Source of the DNA: Chondrus crispus
Lineage: Eukaryota > Rhodophyta > Florideophyceae > Gigartinales > Gigartinaceae
Length of the DNA stretch: 64,000 nucleotides
Reading direction: 5' to 3'
Assembly: GCF_000350225.1 (NCBI RefSeq)
Contig: NW_005178949.1
Location: 1-64,000, forward strand
Shown here: positions 9,241-20,728 of the stretch, in pieces
Position numbering within the stretch: the first letter of the stretch is position 1
How the letters are laid out: every line of letters begins with the position of its first letter
The notes under the pieces: model-generated
What the model was told of the DNA's origin: nothing
What the model saw: the letters and a program-made list of their open reading frames with translations, nothing else
Databases searched by the model: none
Translations under genes and position numbers: made by a program

Positions 9241-11851
9241 GCCGCCGGTGGTATGGAGAACCTGTAGACGCTCAAAGGTTGTGTGGATTCTGAGTCCGTC
9301 ATAGCGGCACAGGCGGCACTTTTACACGCCCCCCACATGTTATCGACACGCATGTAATGCGTGTATCCGGGGCGCTTCTTCCTCTTTCCTTCTCGGCGAT
9401 AGGGTACAGATCGATCCTCGTCTTTGTACTGGAGCGGCTGGTAGGCAGCCAGGGCACCCGTCTGTCCTCCATGGTAAGAAGCCAACATCTTGTCTCGCTC
9501 CGCGCGCGTTCGCCCTTACAAAAGAGAGGGATGTGCGCTTAACCGCAGCGTTTTCTCCATAGATCATCAGCGCTGTCTCGACTAGACGCGACTTCCCGTC
9601 CCTCTTATCTACCACTCTCTCTTCTTAAAACTGAGGCAGGCCGTCTGGTGCGCGTTTGCGATCGCCCTTGCGTTCCTGGCGAGCTATGAAACGACCGTCC
9701 CGTAATTCTCCAACATTTCCCGGGCCGTCATAGGATACTACGCGGTCTCGCGAGACTCACGCTTCCCCTTCTTTGCGTACATTACTGTCTGGGCCCGCCC
9801 CCGTTTTACCCCTCTATGGGAGGTCGCTCCATCCCATCGGCTTCCCGTTCATGCGCCTCCCAAGGTCCGCCACCATCTTACTGCGGCGACCTCGGTGACG
9901 TCGCGCTGGGTCCGTCCGACGCGAAGATCGTCCAACGAGCACGCAGGAGCCCCGCGCGCTCGGCGCGTGACGATCTCTGTAGCCTTGTTAGCGGCAGTGA
10001 CCATGCTTTCCCGAAACAGGGCGATTTACTTGAGCTCTCAAGGGGCGACCCGTGGGGTTGCGCAATTTCTATTAACGGGATATGCTTGTGGGTCACGAAT
10101 GCGGTCAATATGGGGATCGTTTGTCATAGGGTGCGCCATTGCTCTGTTGACATGGCGTCAGTTATGGCAGAAACCATGCGACGGTGTCCTCCTTCGGCTG
10201 GCCGTCGGAGAGTAGGATAAGAGGGCATGAAAGAATTGGCACGGATCATCCGGACCAACGAGACGAAAGGCGTCTGGTCACCGGTTCACAGAGGCGTATA
10301 CGCCGCTTGCGGGGAGTTGGCCTTGCTCCTTGGTGGAGCGGGGTTTCGAGCACATTGGCAAACTATACTGCTCCTCCTGATCCTTGCGAGTCTGTAGCAA
10401 CGAGTCGGGCTGTGCCGCAACTGTGCGCTTGCGAGCGAGGATCTGTGCTCGGGCGACGCTTGGTTGATCAGGTGGCATGCCGCGTGGTAACAGGCCGCAG
10501 GTGTGTCGGTAGAGGGTAGAGTTATGCCGTCAGGGTGGTGTCCGAGTAGCCGGGAACGATCCGGACGTGGTGTGGATGGCGGCTTTCTTGTAGGGGCCTT
10601 GCTTGCGGTGGTAAGAGTGCGCCATTCCTTGGTATCTTCTATGGCCACTTGGCCTCTGCCCCGTTGAGCGGCAGTCTTATTCATCTCTTGTTCGTCGCGC
10701 GACAGTCTTCCGGTCTTCTCTTCTCTTCCCGTTGTTCATGCCCCAAGGGTGTGGACGTAACTCATATTGGTTGTCGCGCGACGAACTTCTGCTTCGCGTG
10801 CGCGGTTCGCAAAGACGACAGATAAGTCAGAGTCAGTGGCCCCCGAAGGGGTCGTACGCGATTGGAGAGGCGTCCCGCCCCGCTGATGTGCATCTAGTGA
10901 CTTAGATAGCGCTTGCGGGACGATCGCGTCTGCGCGGCCATGTCGCGTGCAATTCGGCCGCGGCTGCGCGATAGTCCACAGGGTTCGTACTCATGAATAA
11001 TTTTAGGAGAAGTCCGCGTTCATAGTGCGCTTGCTTCGTGAGGTCGCGTCCTGACCGCGTTCTCTCGACGATCGCGTCTGCGCGGCCGTTTCGCGTTCAG
11101 TTCGGCCGCGACTGCACGATCGTCCACAGGGTTCGTACCCATGATGTCCAAGGACGTGGTGGCGAGGACGGGCGTCGGCCGCCTGGATCGCGGCGCGGTG
11201 CGAGTTACCCAGAATTGCGTGTCCCGCGTACGGGGCGCCAGTGTACGCCATGTCGCTGACCGCGTCATCCGAGCTATTTTCTCATTAAATTTCCGCCTGG
11301 TGGCGGCGGCTTGGCCACTGCACGCAAGCGCACAGTACCGGACGTCACCTCCTGCCCATTCATGAGGCGTTGGCTCGTCTCGTGACTTGCAGCGTCTCAC
11401 GTCTAAGTCCTGGCGCCTATCTCTATGGTTCTTCTTGCACGTGTGTATCTCTGCGCGTCGGGCGTCGCGTCGTTTGTCCCGCTACTGATCGTAGGGTTTC
11501 CACGGCGTGTTCTATGCTTCAGTACTCCATTGCAGAGGCCTGGAGTCAGCATAGGTATAGTAGCCCTGCCGAGCGTGGAGCTTCATTGCGCGTGTACTGT
11601 GCTCTCTTCTGTCTGTCCGCGGACCCAGTGTTCCATCTCACCTTGCGTATTATTCCGACGCCAACCGTCTCGTTCCGGCGTTTGGTATGGTATCTTCAGC
11701 GTTCTGGTTTTTGCGAATACAGTCCGCGTTCGTCCGCCTCATTTGGACGGCTGCTCAGGGTCTAATTCTTTCTTGAATGTCGACTCTGCCGAGGGGCACG
11801 CGTCCTTCGTTTCTCTGAATTGCTTCGAACGCGATGCGTCAGAAAGCGGTT
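9241..11851. other. Gypsy1 3' extension, segment between adaptin fragment and pol
   Basis: About 2.6 kb without a supported gene. A short minus-strand frame at 9615-9340 (MVDKRDGKSRLVETALMIYG) looks protein-like and may be further captured coding sequence, but I cannot assign it. The rest has short frames on both strands and the 78-bp duplication listed separately. Confidence 0.45.
10919..11144. repeat. 78-bp direct duplication, 148-bp spacing
   Basis: 10919-10996 and 11067-11144 are near-identical copies starting GACGATCGCGTCTGCGCGGC and ending in CACAGGGTTCGTAC.CATGA, with a few substitutions. The 70-bp spacer is unique. It lies in the non-coding 3' extension of Gypsy1. Confidence 0.85.
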
Positions 11852-11890
11852 GAGGGCCCCCCCTTAAGGTTGAACGTCCGCGTTCAACTC
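11852..11890 (-). repeat. Internal copy of the polypurine-tract block at the end of pol
   Basis: Minus-strand sequence GGACGTTCAACCTTAAGGGGGGG overlaps the last codons and stop of pol. It closely matches the block beside the 3' LTR at 3661-3695, including the GGACGTTCA element and the G run. The two copies bound the 8.2-kb extension. It may be the ancestral 3' polypurine tract left behind when the extension was acquired, or a working internal tract. Confidence 0.7.
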
Positions 11891-14800
11891 GGTTGTCAGG
11901 TCCCTACCCGTGCGTTCGCGTAGTCGGCTCGCGTAACGCGAGACGAGTTCTTCGGGGATATGTGTCCTTGCTGTCCACGTGGGATCCTCGTAGTCTGCCC
12001 ACTTCACCTTGAACTCCGCGGTCCCGTTTTCCATTACGCGATGATCAAGAAGCCGGTCCACCGCGTACTGTGTCCCCGTGGTGACCTTGTCAGCAAGGTC
12101 CCCCGGCGCGGTTGTGCTTGCCCGTGGTGCGTCCACAGGTGGTGGCGCGTACACACACCTATCAGCGGACACGCGTTCTGTGACCCCATCACGATCAATC
12201 GTGATGGTACGTTGGTCATTCGCGAGGACGCGGTAAGGTCCCACGGCTGGTGACGCGAGCTTATTTGATTTCTTCGCACCGTCCATAGGGTCGAGGTATA
12301 CATAATTTCCAGGCTTGACTGGCGTGTTTACGCGTCTCACGCGTTTGTCGAAATCGCGTTTGTAGCGAGCCTGCGTTCGTCGCAGGCTGCTATATGCCTT
12401 CTGAATTGTTTCGTCCAGTTTCTTAAGGAACTCCGCGCGATGCGTTTTTCTATCCGGAAGGGGCGCGTTCCCCTCCGTCCTTCGAAGCGAAAATTCTGGG
12501 GGAGGTCGGCTGAGTACAAGCTCGAATGGGGTCGTACGCGTAGACCTGTGTACGTGGGAGTTGTACGCGTAAGTTAATGGCCCCACGTACACATCCCAAT
12601 CGTCTTGGTGTTCGTTGACGTAGTTACGCAACATAGACGCGATAGTACGGTTGTAGCGCTCCACTTGGCCGTTGGTCCGGGGATGGTACGCGGACGTATA
12701 CAAGTTCGTAATCCCCAGGATCCGGCACGCGCTGTGGAAGAACTTCGCGTTAAATTGAGGTCCATTATCGGACAACAGCGAACGCGGAATGCCGTACTTG
12801 AAAACCCACGCGTCACAAAACGCGGTCGCCACTGCGTACGCGGTCACTGTCCTCAACGCGACGACTTGAGTTAACTTTGTGAACCGGTCCGTTATTACCA
12901 GAAGGTATTGTTTTCCTCCCTTGGTCTTCGGAAGCGGTCCAAGAATGTCTATCGCGAGGCTCTCCAATGAACGCGTAGCGGGGAACAATCTCAGCCGGTT
13001 GAGATGTTTTCGGAGTTTGACGCGATTCTTCGCGCATGTCCGGCATCCGCGTACTGTCGCTGCCACGTCTGCGGCCAAATGTGGCCAGTAATACCAGCGT
13101 CGGAGCGTGTGATACATGCGGTTCTGCCCCGGATGTCCCGCGATCGCGGGGTCATGGCAGAGCCGCAACAGACGCGCGCGTAGTGACTGAGGGACCACCA
13201 CTTGAATGATTTCAGGATCGTAGGGGTGCTTGCGCTTCAAAACCCCTTGGTGGTCCTCAAAGAACGCGGAGTCGCGACTTTCCGATTGTCTGGCCAGTAC
13301 GGTTTGGCAGAAATCGTCGACGCGTTGCTCCTCGGCTATCTCCTCCAGGGTGAGAGGGGCCGGCAGGTCGTCCTGTGGAGGAGCGACCTGGGAGCCTGAC
13401 GCGTCAATTCCTGGTTCTTGAGCGCGTTCAATATCCACCGCGTCGAGTTCTTCTATCTCAGCCCATAGGTCGTCGCGTTCTTGTAAAGCCGGGGCTTCTT
13501 CGTCGCCCACCGGCCCGTCGCGTGAACGCGCTTTTCTCCTTCTCCCCGCGTTGTTTCGCGTTGTGACGAACACGTGGTCGCTCTTGTGGTCGCATTTCGC
13601 GGTACAAGTATGGTCGCGTAATTCATCTGACACATCGCGTACGGTAGTGCCGTCGAAGGTGGGAATGTCGTCATCCACCTCGACGGCCTTCCGAGGATCG
13701 TCGGCGGTCCTCGGGGAAATGAGACGCGAAAGTGCGTCGGGTACTTGATGAACGCGTCCAGGTCTGTATTGGATCGTGAAGTCATACTCCGCTAACCGTA
13801 GTCGCCACCGCGTCACTCGGCCGGAGCTTTCTGTGAGGGACATCAGCCATCGTAACGCGTCATGGTCTGTCCTCACGGTAAATTTGGTTCCCTCAATGTA
13901 GGGCCGTAGTGTGCGGACGGCCCACACTACGGCGAAACATTCGCGTTCAGTCGCACTGTAGTTCCGCTCACTATCGTTGAGGGAATACGACCAATAGCCG
14001 ACGGGACGCCAATCGTTGGTCCCGTCGTGCTCTTGTAAAAGCGTGCACCCCAGTTGATACGCGCTCGCGTCAGTATCAATCATATACGGCCGTCCATATC
14101 TCGGGAGCGCGAGAATGGGGGGCGCAATCATCCGCGCCTTGAGCTCTTCGAACGCCTGAACCTGAGCCGCGGTCGGGTTATCGTAGTCCGGATCCGCGTC
14201 TTTCCGCGTCATATCGGTGAGGGGGCGCGCGATTTTCGCGAACCCCTGCACAAAGCGGCCGTAGACATTACATGCCCCGAGAAATGACCTGACTTGTGTC
14301 AACGTTCGGAGAAATGTAAATGTCTTGAACGCGTCCGCTGCGGTTTCTGCCACGCTTAACTTCCCTGGAGATATCACATGCCCTAGGTAGTGTACGCGTG
14401 GCTGAAAGAAGCTGCATTTCTTCAACTTGAGAGAAATGCCGGCGCTTCTCAGAAGTCCCAGAATTGCGTCCAAATGTTTCGCGTGCTCCGCGTGCGTACG
14501 CGAAAAGACGATAACGTCGTCTAGATACACTAGGCAAATCTGCCATCGTACGCGTGATAGAATTATGTCCAGCGCGCGTTGAAAAGTGGCTGGAGCTCCG
14601 CGTAACCCGAATGGCATCCGCAAATGTTGGAACGTTCTCATATGGGTGGTGAAAGTAGTTTTGTCGCGGTCTTCCGGCGCGACCGGAATCTGCCAATATC
14701 CTGAGTTACAGTCCAGCGTAGTGAACACAGCCGCGTCTCCCAATGAATCAATACAGTCGTCCATACGCGGAAGCGGATACGAATCCGCCAGCGTTTTCGC

Positions 14801-16471
14801 GTTCAAGCGACGTTAGTCCACACAGAAGCGTAAACTACCGTCCTTCTTTGGGACAAGGACGACCGGGGACGCCCACTCCGTATTCGCGGGCTCTATCACT
14901 CCCGCGTTTAACATTTTCTTCACTTCTTTCGCGACCCTTTCACGCATCGCAGGCCCTTTGCGGTAGGGCATGGCGCGTATCGGCTTCGTGCCGGGCTCAA
15001 GTGGGATGCAGTGTTCCGTCGTTCGGATCATTCCGAGCGACCCGCTCCACAAACTTGAGTGTTCGCGTAGCATCTCAAGAACCTGTACGTGTAATTTCTC
15101 GTCCTTCACATGTGATAGATCAATCTCCTTTTCCCAATCTTCCGCGTCCGACTTGGTATCCTTATATTGTACGCGTCTGGTATCTTCCGCGAAATTTTGG
15201 TACCCCGCGTGCTCCTCGTCCGCGTTCTTGTTCGCGTTCTTATTCGCGATGGAGTCAGGCCGTCCTGCTCCAAATTTTCTTTCTTGGCCGTCCGAGTTGG
15301 AAATGTGCAACGCGTGCCCGATCTCCTCGGCCACCCGACGCTCCGGTGTCAGGATGGCAAGAGGGTTCCGTTTCGCGTATCCGACGACTGTATGTTTCGG
15401 CAGTCGTCGTACCTGACGCGAAAAATTCGCAACCATAACCTCGAAGACCTGGTTTGGTAGCACTTCCGCGACTCCGTTGGTCAGCCCCACCCCGTGGCGG
15501 TGCTGCAGCGACGGCTTAGGCTCCAAAAATACCAGGCCTCTCCCCGCCGTCGTAACGCGCACGCGAACTTGCGACATAGCGGGGACATTTACCCAGCGTG
15601 CGATCCGAATCGGGTGCTGGGTTTCTTCGCGTACTTCTGCGCGGTTTGTCTCGCGTCCATGTCGCGTTGTAGGGGGAGACGGCTCCCCCTTCGCGTTCAC
15701 GATGGGCACTGCGCCCCCATGCCGGAGCTCGAGCCTCTGGGCTTCTATGTCGATGCTCCGGACATGCGCGTCAATGAACGCGGTGCCCAGAAGCACAGGA
15801 ACAGCCAGTTGGTCCGCGACGACGAACGGGACTCGGAACATCGTGTTCCGAATCCGGACAACCAAGCGGACCACTGCGCTCAGCCTCAACAGATTGCTGT
15901 TTGCTCCGGCCAGCCTTGGCAATGGCGCGTCGCGTATCGCATGTCGCGTCCAATCGGGAGGAAGGTAGGCCTTCCTCACCAGATTGTAGCCAGAACACGT
16001 ATCGACGGCGATAGTGTACGGCTTGAACGCGTTCTTCTCAGAAGCTATCGAGCCCAATATATTGTAGATCTTGGACGTCATCAGACAGACGACGCCCTCG
16101 ACGATCTTAGGCGGGGCCGTTCGCGCCAGGTCATTTCGCTTTGGGCGTCGGCGTCGCGTCTTGCCCCTTCTTCGCGTTCTTCTTCCTTGACCGTCGGGGT
16201 CCGAGGCCTCGCGTTCGTCTTTCGGCTCTTGACTCCTTGGTCCCAAGGAGTGGCCCACGCGTTGTTCACGTGTTACTTCTTCATGCGGCGCCTTCTCGAC
16301 GTGCACGTCGCGTTCTTCTTCTTGCACCGGGCTCTCGCTGGCCCGGGGGCCTTCACGGCGGATCCGTGGCATCCGACCTCCGGCGGTCGGGAAATATTCG
16401 CGTTCGTGGGGTGGTACCGGGCCTACGGAAGCCGCGGTAATTTCGCGTTTGATAAATACTTGTTTTCGCAC
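11864..16471 (-). CDS. Gypsy1 pol region: protease, RT, RNase H, integrase, chromodomain
   Basis: Polyprotein region of a chromovirus. A retropepsin-like domain has its active-site region as VDTCSGYNLV (about 15990-15960), where the family usually has D-T/S-G-A. RT follows, with WASPVVLVPKKDGSLRF, LDCNSGYWQIP, MPFGLRGAPATFQ and catalytic YLDD near 14520. RNase H has the DTDASAYQLG and TDHDALRWL motifs (about 14080-13840). Integrase has an HHCC-type zinc module (GHPGQNRMYHTLRRWYYWP to CRTCAKNRVK, about 13130-13030) and a DDE core with DILGPLPKTKGGKQYLLV, LSDNGPQFN and YHPRTNGQVERYNR. The last 70 residues (QYAVDRLLDHRV to FKVKWADYEDPTW) are chromodomain-like, which in chromoviruses guides integration to heterochromatin. 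The region occupies more than one open frame. Confidence 0.9.
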
Positions 16472-16617
16472 CGGACCGGCGGGGGTCTCGGTGACTTCGT
16501 GTTGCGGCGAGGGGAATATTATCGGTAAATATTCACCTCGCCCTTGATAGGGGTATATGGACGGGTCGGGGGTATAAGAGCGAGACGGTTCACGTGACCG
16601 CGTAAACGTGACCGCCT

Positions 16618-19184
16618 TTACCCGTTCTTTGAGCTACCTGAACTATCCGTGCTACTCGCGCCGCTATCTGTAGCCAACGCGGCTCCGGACCTCCGTTCGA
16701 GTGGCTGGCCTGGCCCTACCCACTCTGGAGCGGCAGCATCCGCGAAGTACTCGGGTAACTCGCGGGGTTGATTTTCAACGTTCGGACGTTGTAAAATCTG
16801 GGGGGCGGCGAGAGTCGGCTCTCGCTCGCTTTCCTGTAGGGGCAGGGGATTCGGATCCCCTGCCCAGTCCTGGAGGTATATTATCGCGTTCTGTACCCCT
16901 GTCGGCAATCTGGACTGACCGCGTTCTCCTCTTCCATCTTGACGCGGGTATCGCGTGTCGGCTTGTCGGAAATCGCGTTGTTCGCGCCTGTATCCTCCTC
17001 CGCGAGGGGCGAAACGGACGCCTCCTCCGGGGCGATTCGCGTGGCCCGAACGCGGACCAGGGTCACCAGCGACCGACTGTTGGAGGAGGTTCCTCATCCC
17101 TGAACGCGTCTGTAGTTGGTACCGGTAGTTTCGATACGCGGTAAACATCCGCTGCTCCGGCGCGAGGAAGGGGCACGCGTATATGGCATGGCCGTGCGTT
17201 CTGCACAGCCGGCAGACGTACGCGCTCCCGTCGGCTGAGGCGGAGGTCGCCGCCTGACGAGCCTCTTCCTCTGTGAGCCGGGGAACACAGGAGGGTATGC
17301 GTCCCCCTCCTTGACGCGAAATGTCCAATTCCGCGATGCGGTGGTCCGGACCACCTATCCCCGCTGGGGTATCCCCGAACGCGGTGGCAAAGCTGCCCGT
17401 GATCTCCGTCGACGCCGGCGTTGACGGCCGGCCTCCTGTAGCCTCCCCGCCTCTCATGACGAGGACGGGGTCAGCTTCCCAATCCTCCTCGTTAACGTAA
17501 AGGGCTGACGCGGGGGAGCTCGTCGCGTTCGACCTGGCGGCTCTCCCTCCCCTCGCTGCCGGTTTCGGGTCCGGCAGCGGTAGTCCGCGTCGGGCGCGAA
17601 ACGTGGTTCCTTCTGCGGTCGCGATGCGTCTGATAATTGACAGGTCCGTCTTCTGGTTCGCGGGCAATCTCTGGACGGTCTCTGCCACCGCTGCTCGCGT
17701 CGCGGGAGCCAATCCGCGTACAAAAAATGAGCCAAGGCTTGCTCTGTAAATACTGCGGTGCACTTGAATGCGTTCGATTCGAGCCTATCCGCAAACGCGT
17801 TTTCCGTCTCGTGCGGCTTCTGATGAGCCGACGCGACGGCATCGTGCGCTACCCCCAGTACGTCATCAGTGAGGTAGCGCTTGATGAATTGATTAATAAG
17901 CCCAGGCCAGCCCACATCGTCATGGAGCTGGCCTGCGCGGATTCCGCGCATAGTGTAGCTTGTATATAATCTTTCCGCGTCGCGTTCGAGAAAATGCGCG
18001 AGGACCCGAATCGCGACCCCTTCTGTCAGATGTTGCGAATTGAACGTGATGCGCACATCTTTCAGGAAGGGGAGTAATCCAATCGCGTTTGTTCCATCGA
18101 AATTGCGCATCGTGGGACGAATCCCACGACAACGCTGCACATATTTCGCGATTCGCCCCGCGTCCCCTGACGTGACGAGGGTCGAGACGTTGTCCAGGCG
18201 ATACATCCTGTAATTAGCTGCGGAGCTAAATTCCTGTATCATCGTGTGGACCGCCTCGACCCCGGGGGCCGCGGGGCCCAATGTGTTAAATGGGGTCACC
18301 GGTAGCGTGCGGACGTCTACCGGGCCCCGACGCGTAGTGAGATCCTGGGGCTGATAGCCGCCCCACCGGGGATCAAAAGCGAGAATCGGTTCTCTCGATC
18401 CCCGGGTGGTATCCCCGCGTCTAGTCTCGTCCGCGTAAGGTACGCGAACCGTCTGCCGCATGTCTCCGGCGACATGCGGCAGGGCTTGGGTTTCGGACGC
18501 GAAAGTTGCGTCCATCCTTGTTCGATCTCCGCGTGCGGGCCGACTGGTGTCACCACCAGCCGGCTCCACATCTTGAGCGCCGGACGCGTTCGGAGGTACA
18601 GTACCACCGGGCCCTAACGGTGGGGCTCCGGGTGACGTCGCCGTCGGGGTACGTTCCATCTGACGAACACGTCGGCGTGTAGAATTTAACTGCGCGGTCA
18701 CATGAGCAAACGCGCGCATCTGCTCCGCGGAAGGAAAAGGTCTCGCGTCAGTACGTCCCGCAGAGGCCGTCCTCTCGGGGCGGCCTTCCCCGAACTCGTC
18801 GGGGGAGTCGAGACGCGATTCCTCGACGAGCACCAGTCGACTCTGCAGTTGATCGACTAGTGCTCGGAGGTTATCCAGAGACTGGGAGACGCGTTCAAAC
18901 CTCCCTTCGCGAAGGGATCGTAGTTCTTCCATGCAACGCGAATATACCGCGTCGGTTACGTCGATTCGAAGCGCGGTCCGGACCTCCTCAATATACGTCT
19001 CGATCCGGTCATACATCGCGCGTGCACGGCCTTCTGATAATTCAGGCGACGGTTCGCAGTCACTGAGACCTGCGCCACCGCCGCCGAATGGGACGCGGAG
19101 CGCGGCTGACTCGGAGGTGCGGAACGCGGTTGACTCCATATTCGCTGGCTCGGATTGAATTGAGGGGGCGGATCCTTCTTCCAT
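16618..19184 (-). CDS. Gypsy1 gag region
   Basis: Gag precursor of the chromovirus, which forms the particle and packages RNA. Translation most likely starts at the ATG at 19184 (MEEGSAPSIQSEPANMES), just inside the 5' LTR; an upstream ATG lies in the LTR itself. A Glu/Arg-rich predicted helical stretch (about 19050-18780) and a Pro/Gly-rich linker precede the capsid-like part (about 18250-17700; AAPGVEAVHTMIQEFSSAANY, FLERDAERLYTSY). Near 17214-17172 there is a CCHC zinc knuckle, CRLCRTHGHAIYAC, spaced C-x2-C-x4-H-x4-C, followed by an Arg/Gly-rich tail. The region spans overlapping frames; chromoviruses can use recoding, so I do not decide between recoding and decay. Confidence 0.82.
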
Positions 19185-19242
19185 TTCGACGCGTGCAGAC
19201 GCGGACTGGAACGATAGTCTTCTCGCGATAATCGTGTGGCCT

Positions 19243-19260
19243 TCTAGGTCGGGAGACCAA
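19243..19260 (-). promoter_or_regulatory. Gypsy1 primer binding site
   Basis: Immediately inside the 5' LTR, the minus strand reads TTGGTCTCCCGACCTAGAAG. It opens with TGG, the complement of a tRNA 3' CCA, one or two bases after the LTR. The same 20 bases follow the 5' LTR of the otherwise very different Gypsy3 (52926 onwards). The tRNA is not identified. Confidence 0.75.
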
Positions 19261-19882
19261 TGTAGCATAAACCCCCGGTCGCGTTGGGGGTTTAGCTGTG
19301 GTTCTTCGAAGACCTGTGTACGCGAGAGAGGACAAAAACACACACAGCAGAAAAGAACGCGGGCGGTAGTAGCGTGGTAGAGCGGTGGGGAGCGGACGCG
19401 AACACAGTACGCAGTAGAGCGGTTCGACGCGCTCGACGCCCCGGGGCGGCGCTAGTTAGCGTTCTAGCACCGATGGGCGGAGGCGGATCCAGCTCGCGCG
19501 CGTACGTTCGCGACTGCTACCCGCGTTAGTTTCTAGTTAACGCGCTCGCGTTAAGAGAACGCGTTTAGAATAAGCGGACGGGGTTAGACCTGCGGTGGAG
19601 GATCTGGTACCAAGCCCGTGCTTGTCCTTGTCCTCCCTCCGCCGCCGGCCGCCCTGTCATTTAATATACAAGTAAATAATCTATCATAACATATACTACA
19701 GTATCTAGGTAGCGCCTTACACGGTAAGCTCGCCCGCCTTACTCCGGATCGTCACGCTGTACACGTGCACAGCGAGCAGCAAGCGCGTACTTACAAGCGC
19801 GGGTGTGTGCGCTGTAGTGCATTTTGGGGGAGTACAGTAGTCACCCCGCGCGTTCGAATAACGTCCTCGCGATTATGCTACA
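19261..19882 (-). repeat. Gypsy1 5' LTR (622 bp)
   Basis: Nearly identical to 3039-3660 (about seven substitutions by eye), with the same TG..CA termini. It drives transcription leftwards into gag. The outer edge at 19882 is followed by the second GGATT copy. Confidence 0.92.
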
Positions 19883-19887
19883 GGATT
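19883..19887. repeat. Target-site duplication of Gypsy1, right copy
   Basis: GGATT, identical to 3034-3038 on the far side of the element. The interrupted sequence is copia gag on both sides. Confidence 0.9.
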
Positions 19888-20362
19888 GTGACGAAGGCCG
19901 TCTATGAGAAATTCTACTGTTGTTGTGGGATTCGATATATCTGGGTATCTTGCGACGATCATTCTTGTGCGGATGTTATTATGAGCCGTGATGTAATCAG
20001 AGAGGGCCATCCCTGGTTCGAAGAAACACTGTCTGTTCGGCCTCTTGTTTGAGATATTTGTGGTCCGAACTGTTGGAGTTGTCTAGGTGTTCTGTGATAA
20101 TAAAGAGTGGTTTGTGTGGTGTGGGGTCATCTGAGGGCGTCAGTAGAAGATTGAAGATGTCCACCGGCACGGATGATAGTATTTTGCCTAGCATGATGTA
20201 TTTCTGTTTCAAGTGGAGTTGGAGTTCAGTAGGTTCGGTAGGGGGCTGTGGATCTCCTGAGATGTGTTCGTACGCGTTGAGCGCGTGTGCAGCCGAGCGG
20301 AGGGCTAAGAGCCAGGGGCCGTAGTTGGCGAGGTCTAGCTTTGGAAGGTCTTGTTTTTCCAT
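19883..20362 (-). mobile_element. Copia A, 5' part: start of gag
   Basis: Minus-strand frame beginning MEKQDLPKLDLANYGPWLLA at 20362, typical of the start of a Ty1/copia gag (an L..L...NY..W pattern in the UBN2-like N-terminus). It runs left until interrupted by Gypsy1 at 19882, and the rest of the same element is at 1-3038. The leader and 5' LTR should lie between 20363 and about 20680. That stretch is GT-rich on the plus strand and shows no gene, and I could not define the LTR edges. Confidence 0.75.
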
Positions 20363-20681
20363 GATCGATGAGGAGACGGGGTTTGTGACGTGGTTTGTGT
20401 CGTGTTCTTTGGCTGGATCAGTCGGATCTTGAGGTGTAGATAGTTCTGGCGTGATGTGTGTTGGCGGAGTTGTGATCAGTTCGTCGGTGTCGGCGGGGGT
20501 GGCTGGGATGTAAGTGGGAGAGTCGGTCTCGGAGTGGGTGGTGAGATGCCTGTGAAGGCGTTGGGGGTGCCTGTGGTTTACCGTTGTGGTGGATGTGTGG
20601 GGTTAGATCGTGCGAGTGGTGTTGACAATGATGCCCATAACCTGTTAGAACGTGAAACCCATGAGTCAGTTTATTCCCTCT

Positions 20682-20726
20682 TCGTCGTATCTACGTCTAT
20701 ATAATATATAGACGTAGATACGACGA
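20682..20726. repeat. Perfect 45-bp palindrome, first of a pair
   Basis: Arms 20682-20703 (beginning TCGTCGTATCTACGTC) and 20705-20726 are exact reverse complements, 22 bp each, around one unpaired A, with an AT-rich centre of TATATAATATATA. RNA or single-stranded DNA of this segment would form a near-uninterrupted hairpin. It starts where the copia A leader fades out. Confidence 0.95.
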
Positions 20727-20728
20727 TG

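Larger units (their letters stand above)
3039..19882 (-). mobile_element. Gypsy1: 16.8-kb Ty3/gypsy chromovirus with long 3' extension
   Basis: A complete-looking LTR retrotransposon on the minus strand, inserted in the gag of Copia A. It is bounded by 622-bp LTRs that begin TGTAGCATAA and end TTATGCTACA and is flanked by the GGATT duplication. In transcription order it holds the 5' LTR (19882-19261), a primer binding site, gag, protease, RT, RNase H, integrase and a chromodomain-like tail. An 8.2-kb region containing an antisense ORF follows, then a polypurine tract and the 3' LTR (3660-3039). RT before integrase plus the chromodomain places it among Ty3/gypsy chromoviruses. The LTRs differ at about seven positions of 622 by eye (about 1%), so the insertion is young. 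The gag-pol region is spread over a few frames, so there are either a few breaks or recoding of a kind known in the family. At nearly 17 kb it is far longer than the usual 5-10 kb. Confidence 0.9.

Noticed and set aside
9340-9615. Second captured host gene (MVDKRDGKSRLVETALMIYG frame)
   Set aside because: Looks protein-like but I could not match it to a family; mentioned only within the region entry.
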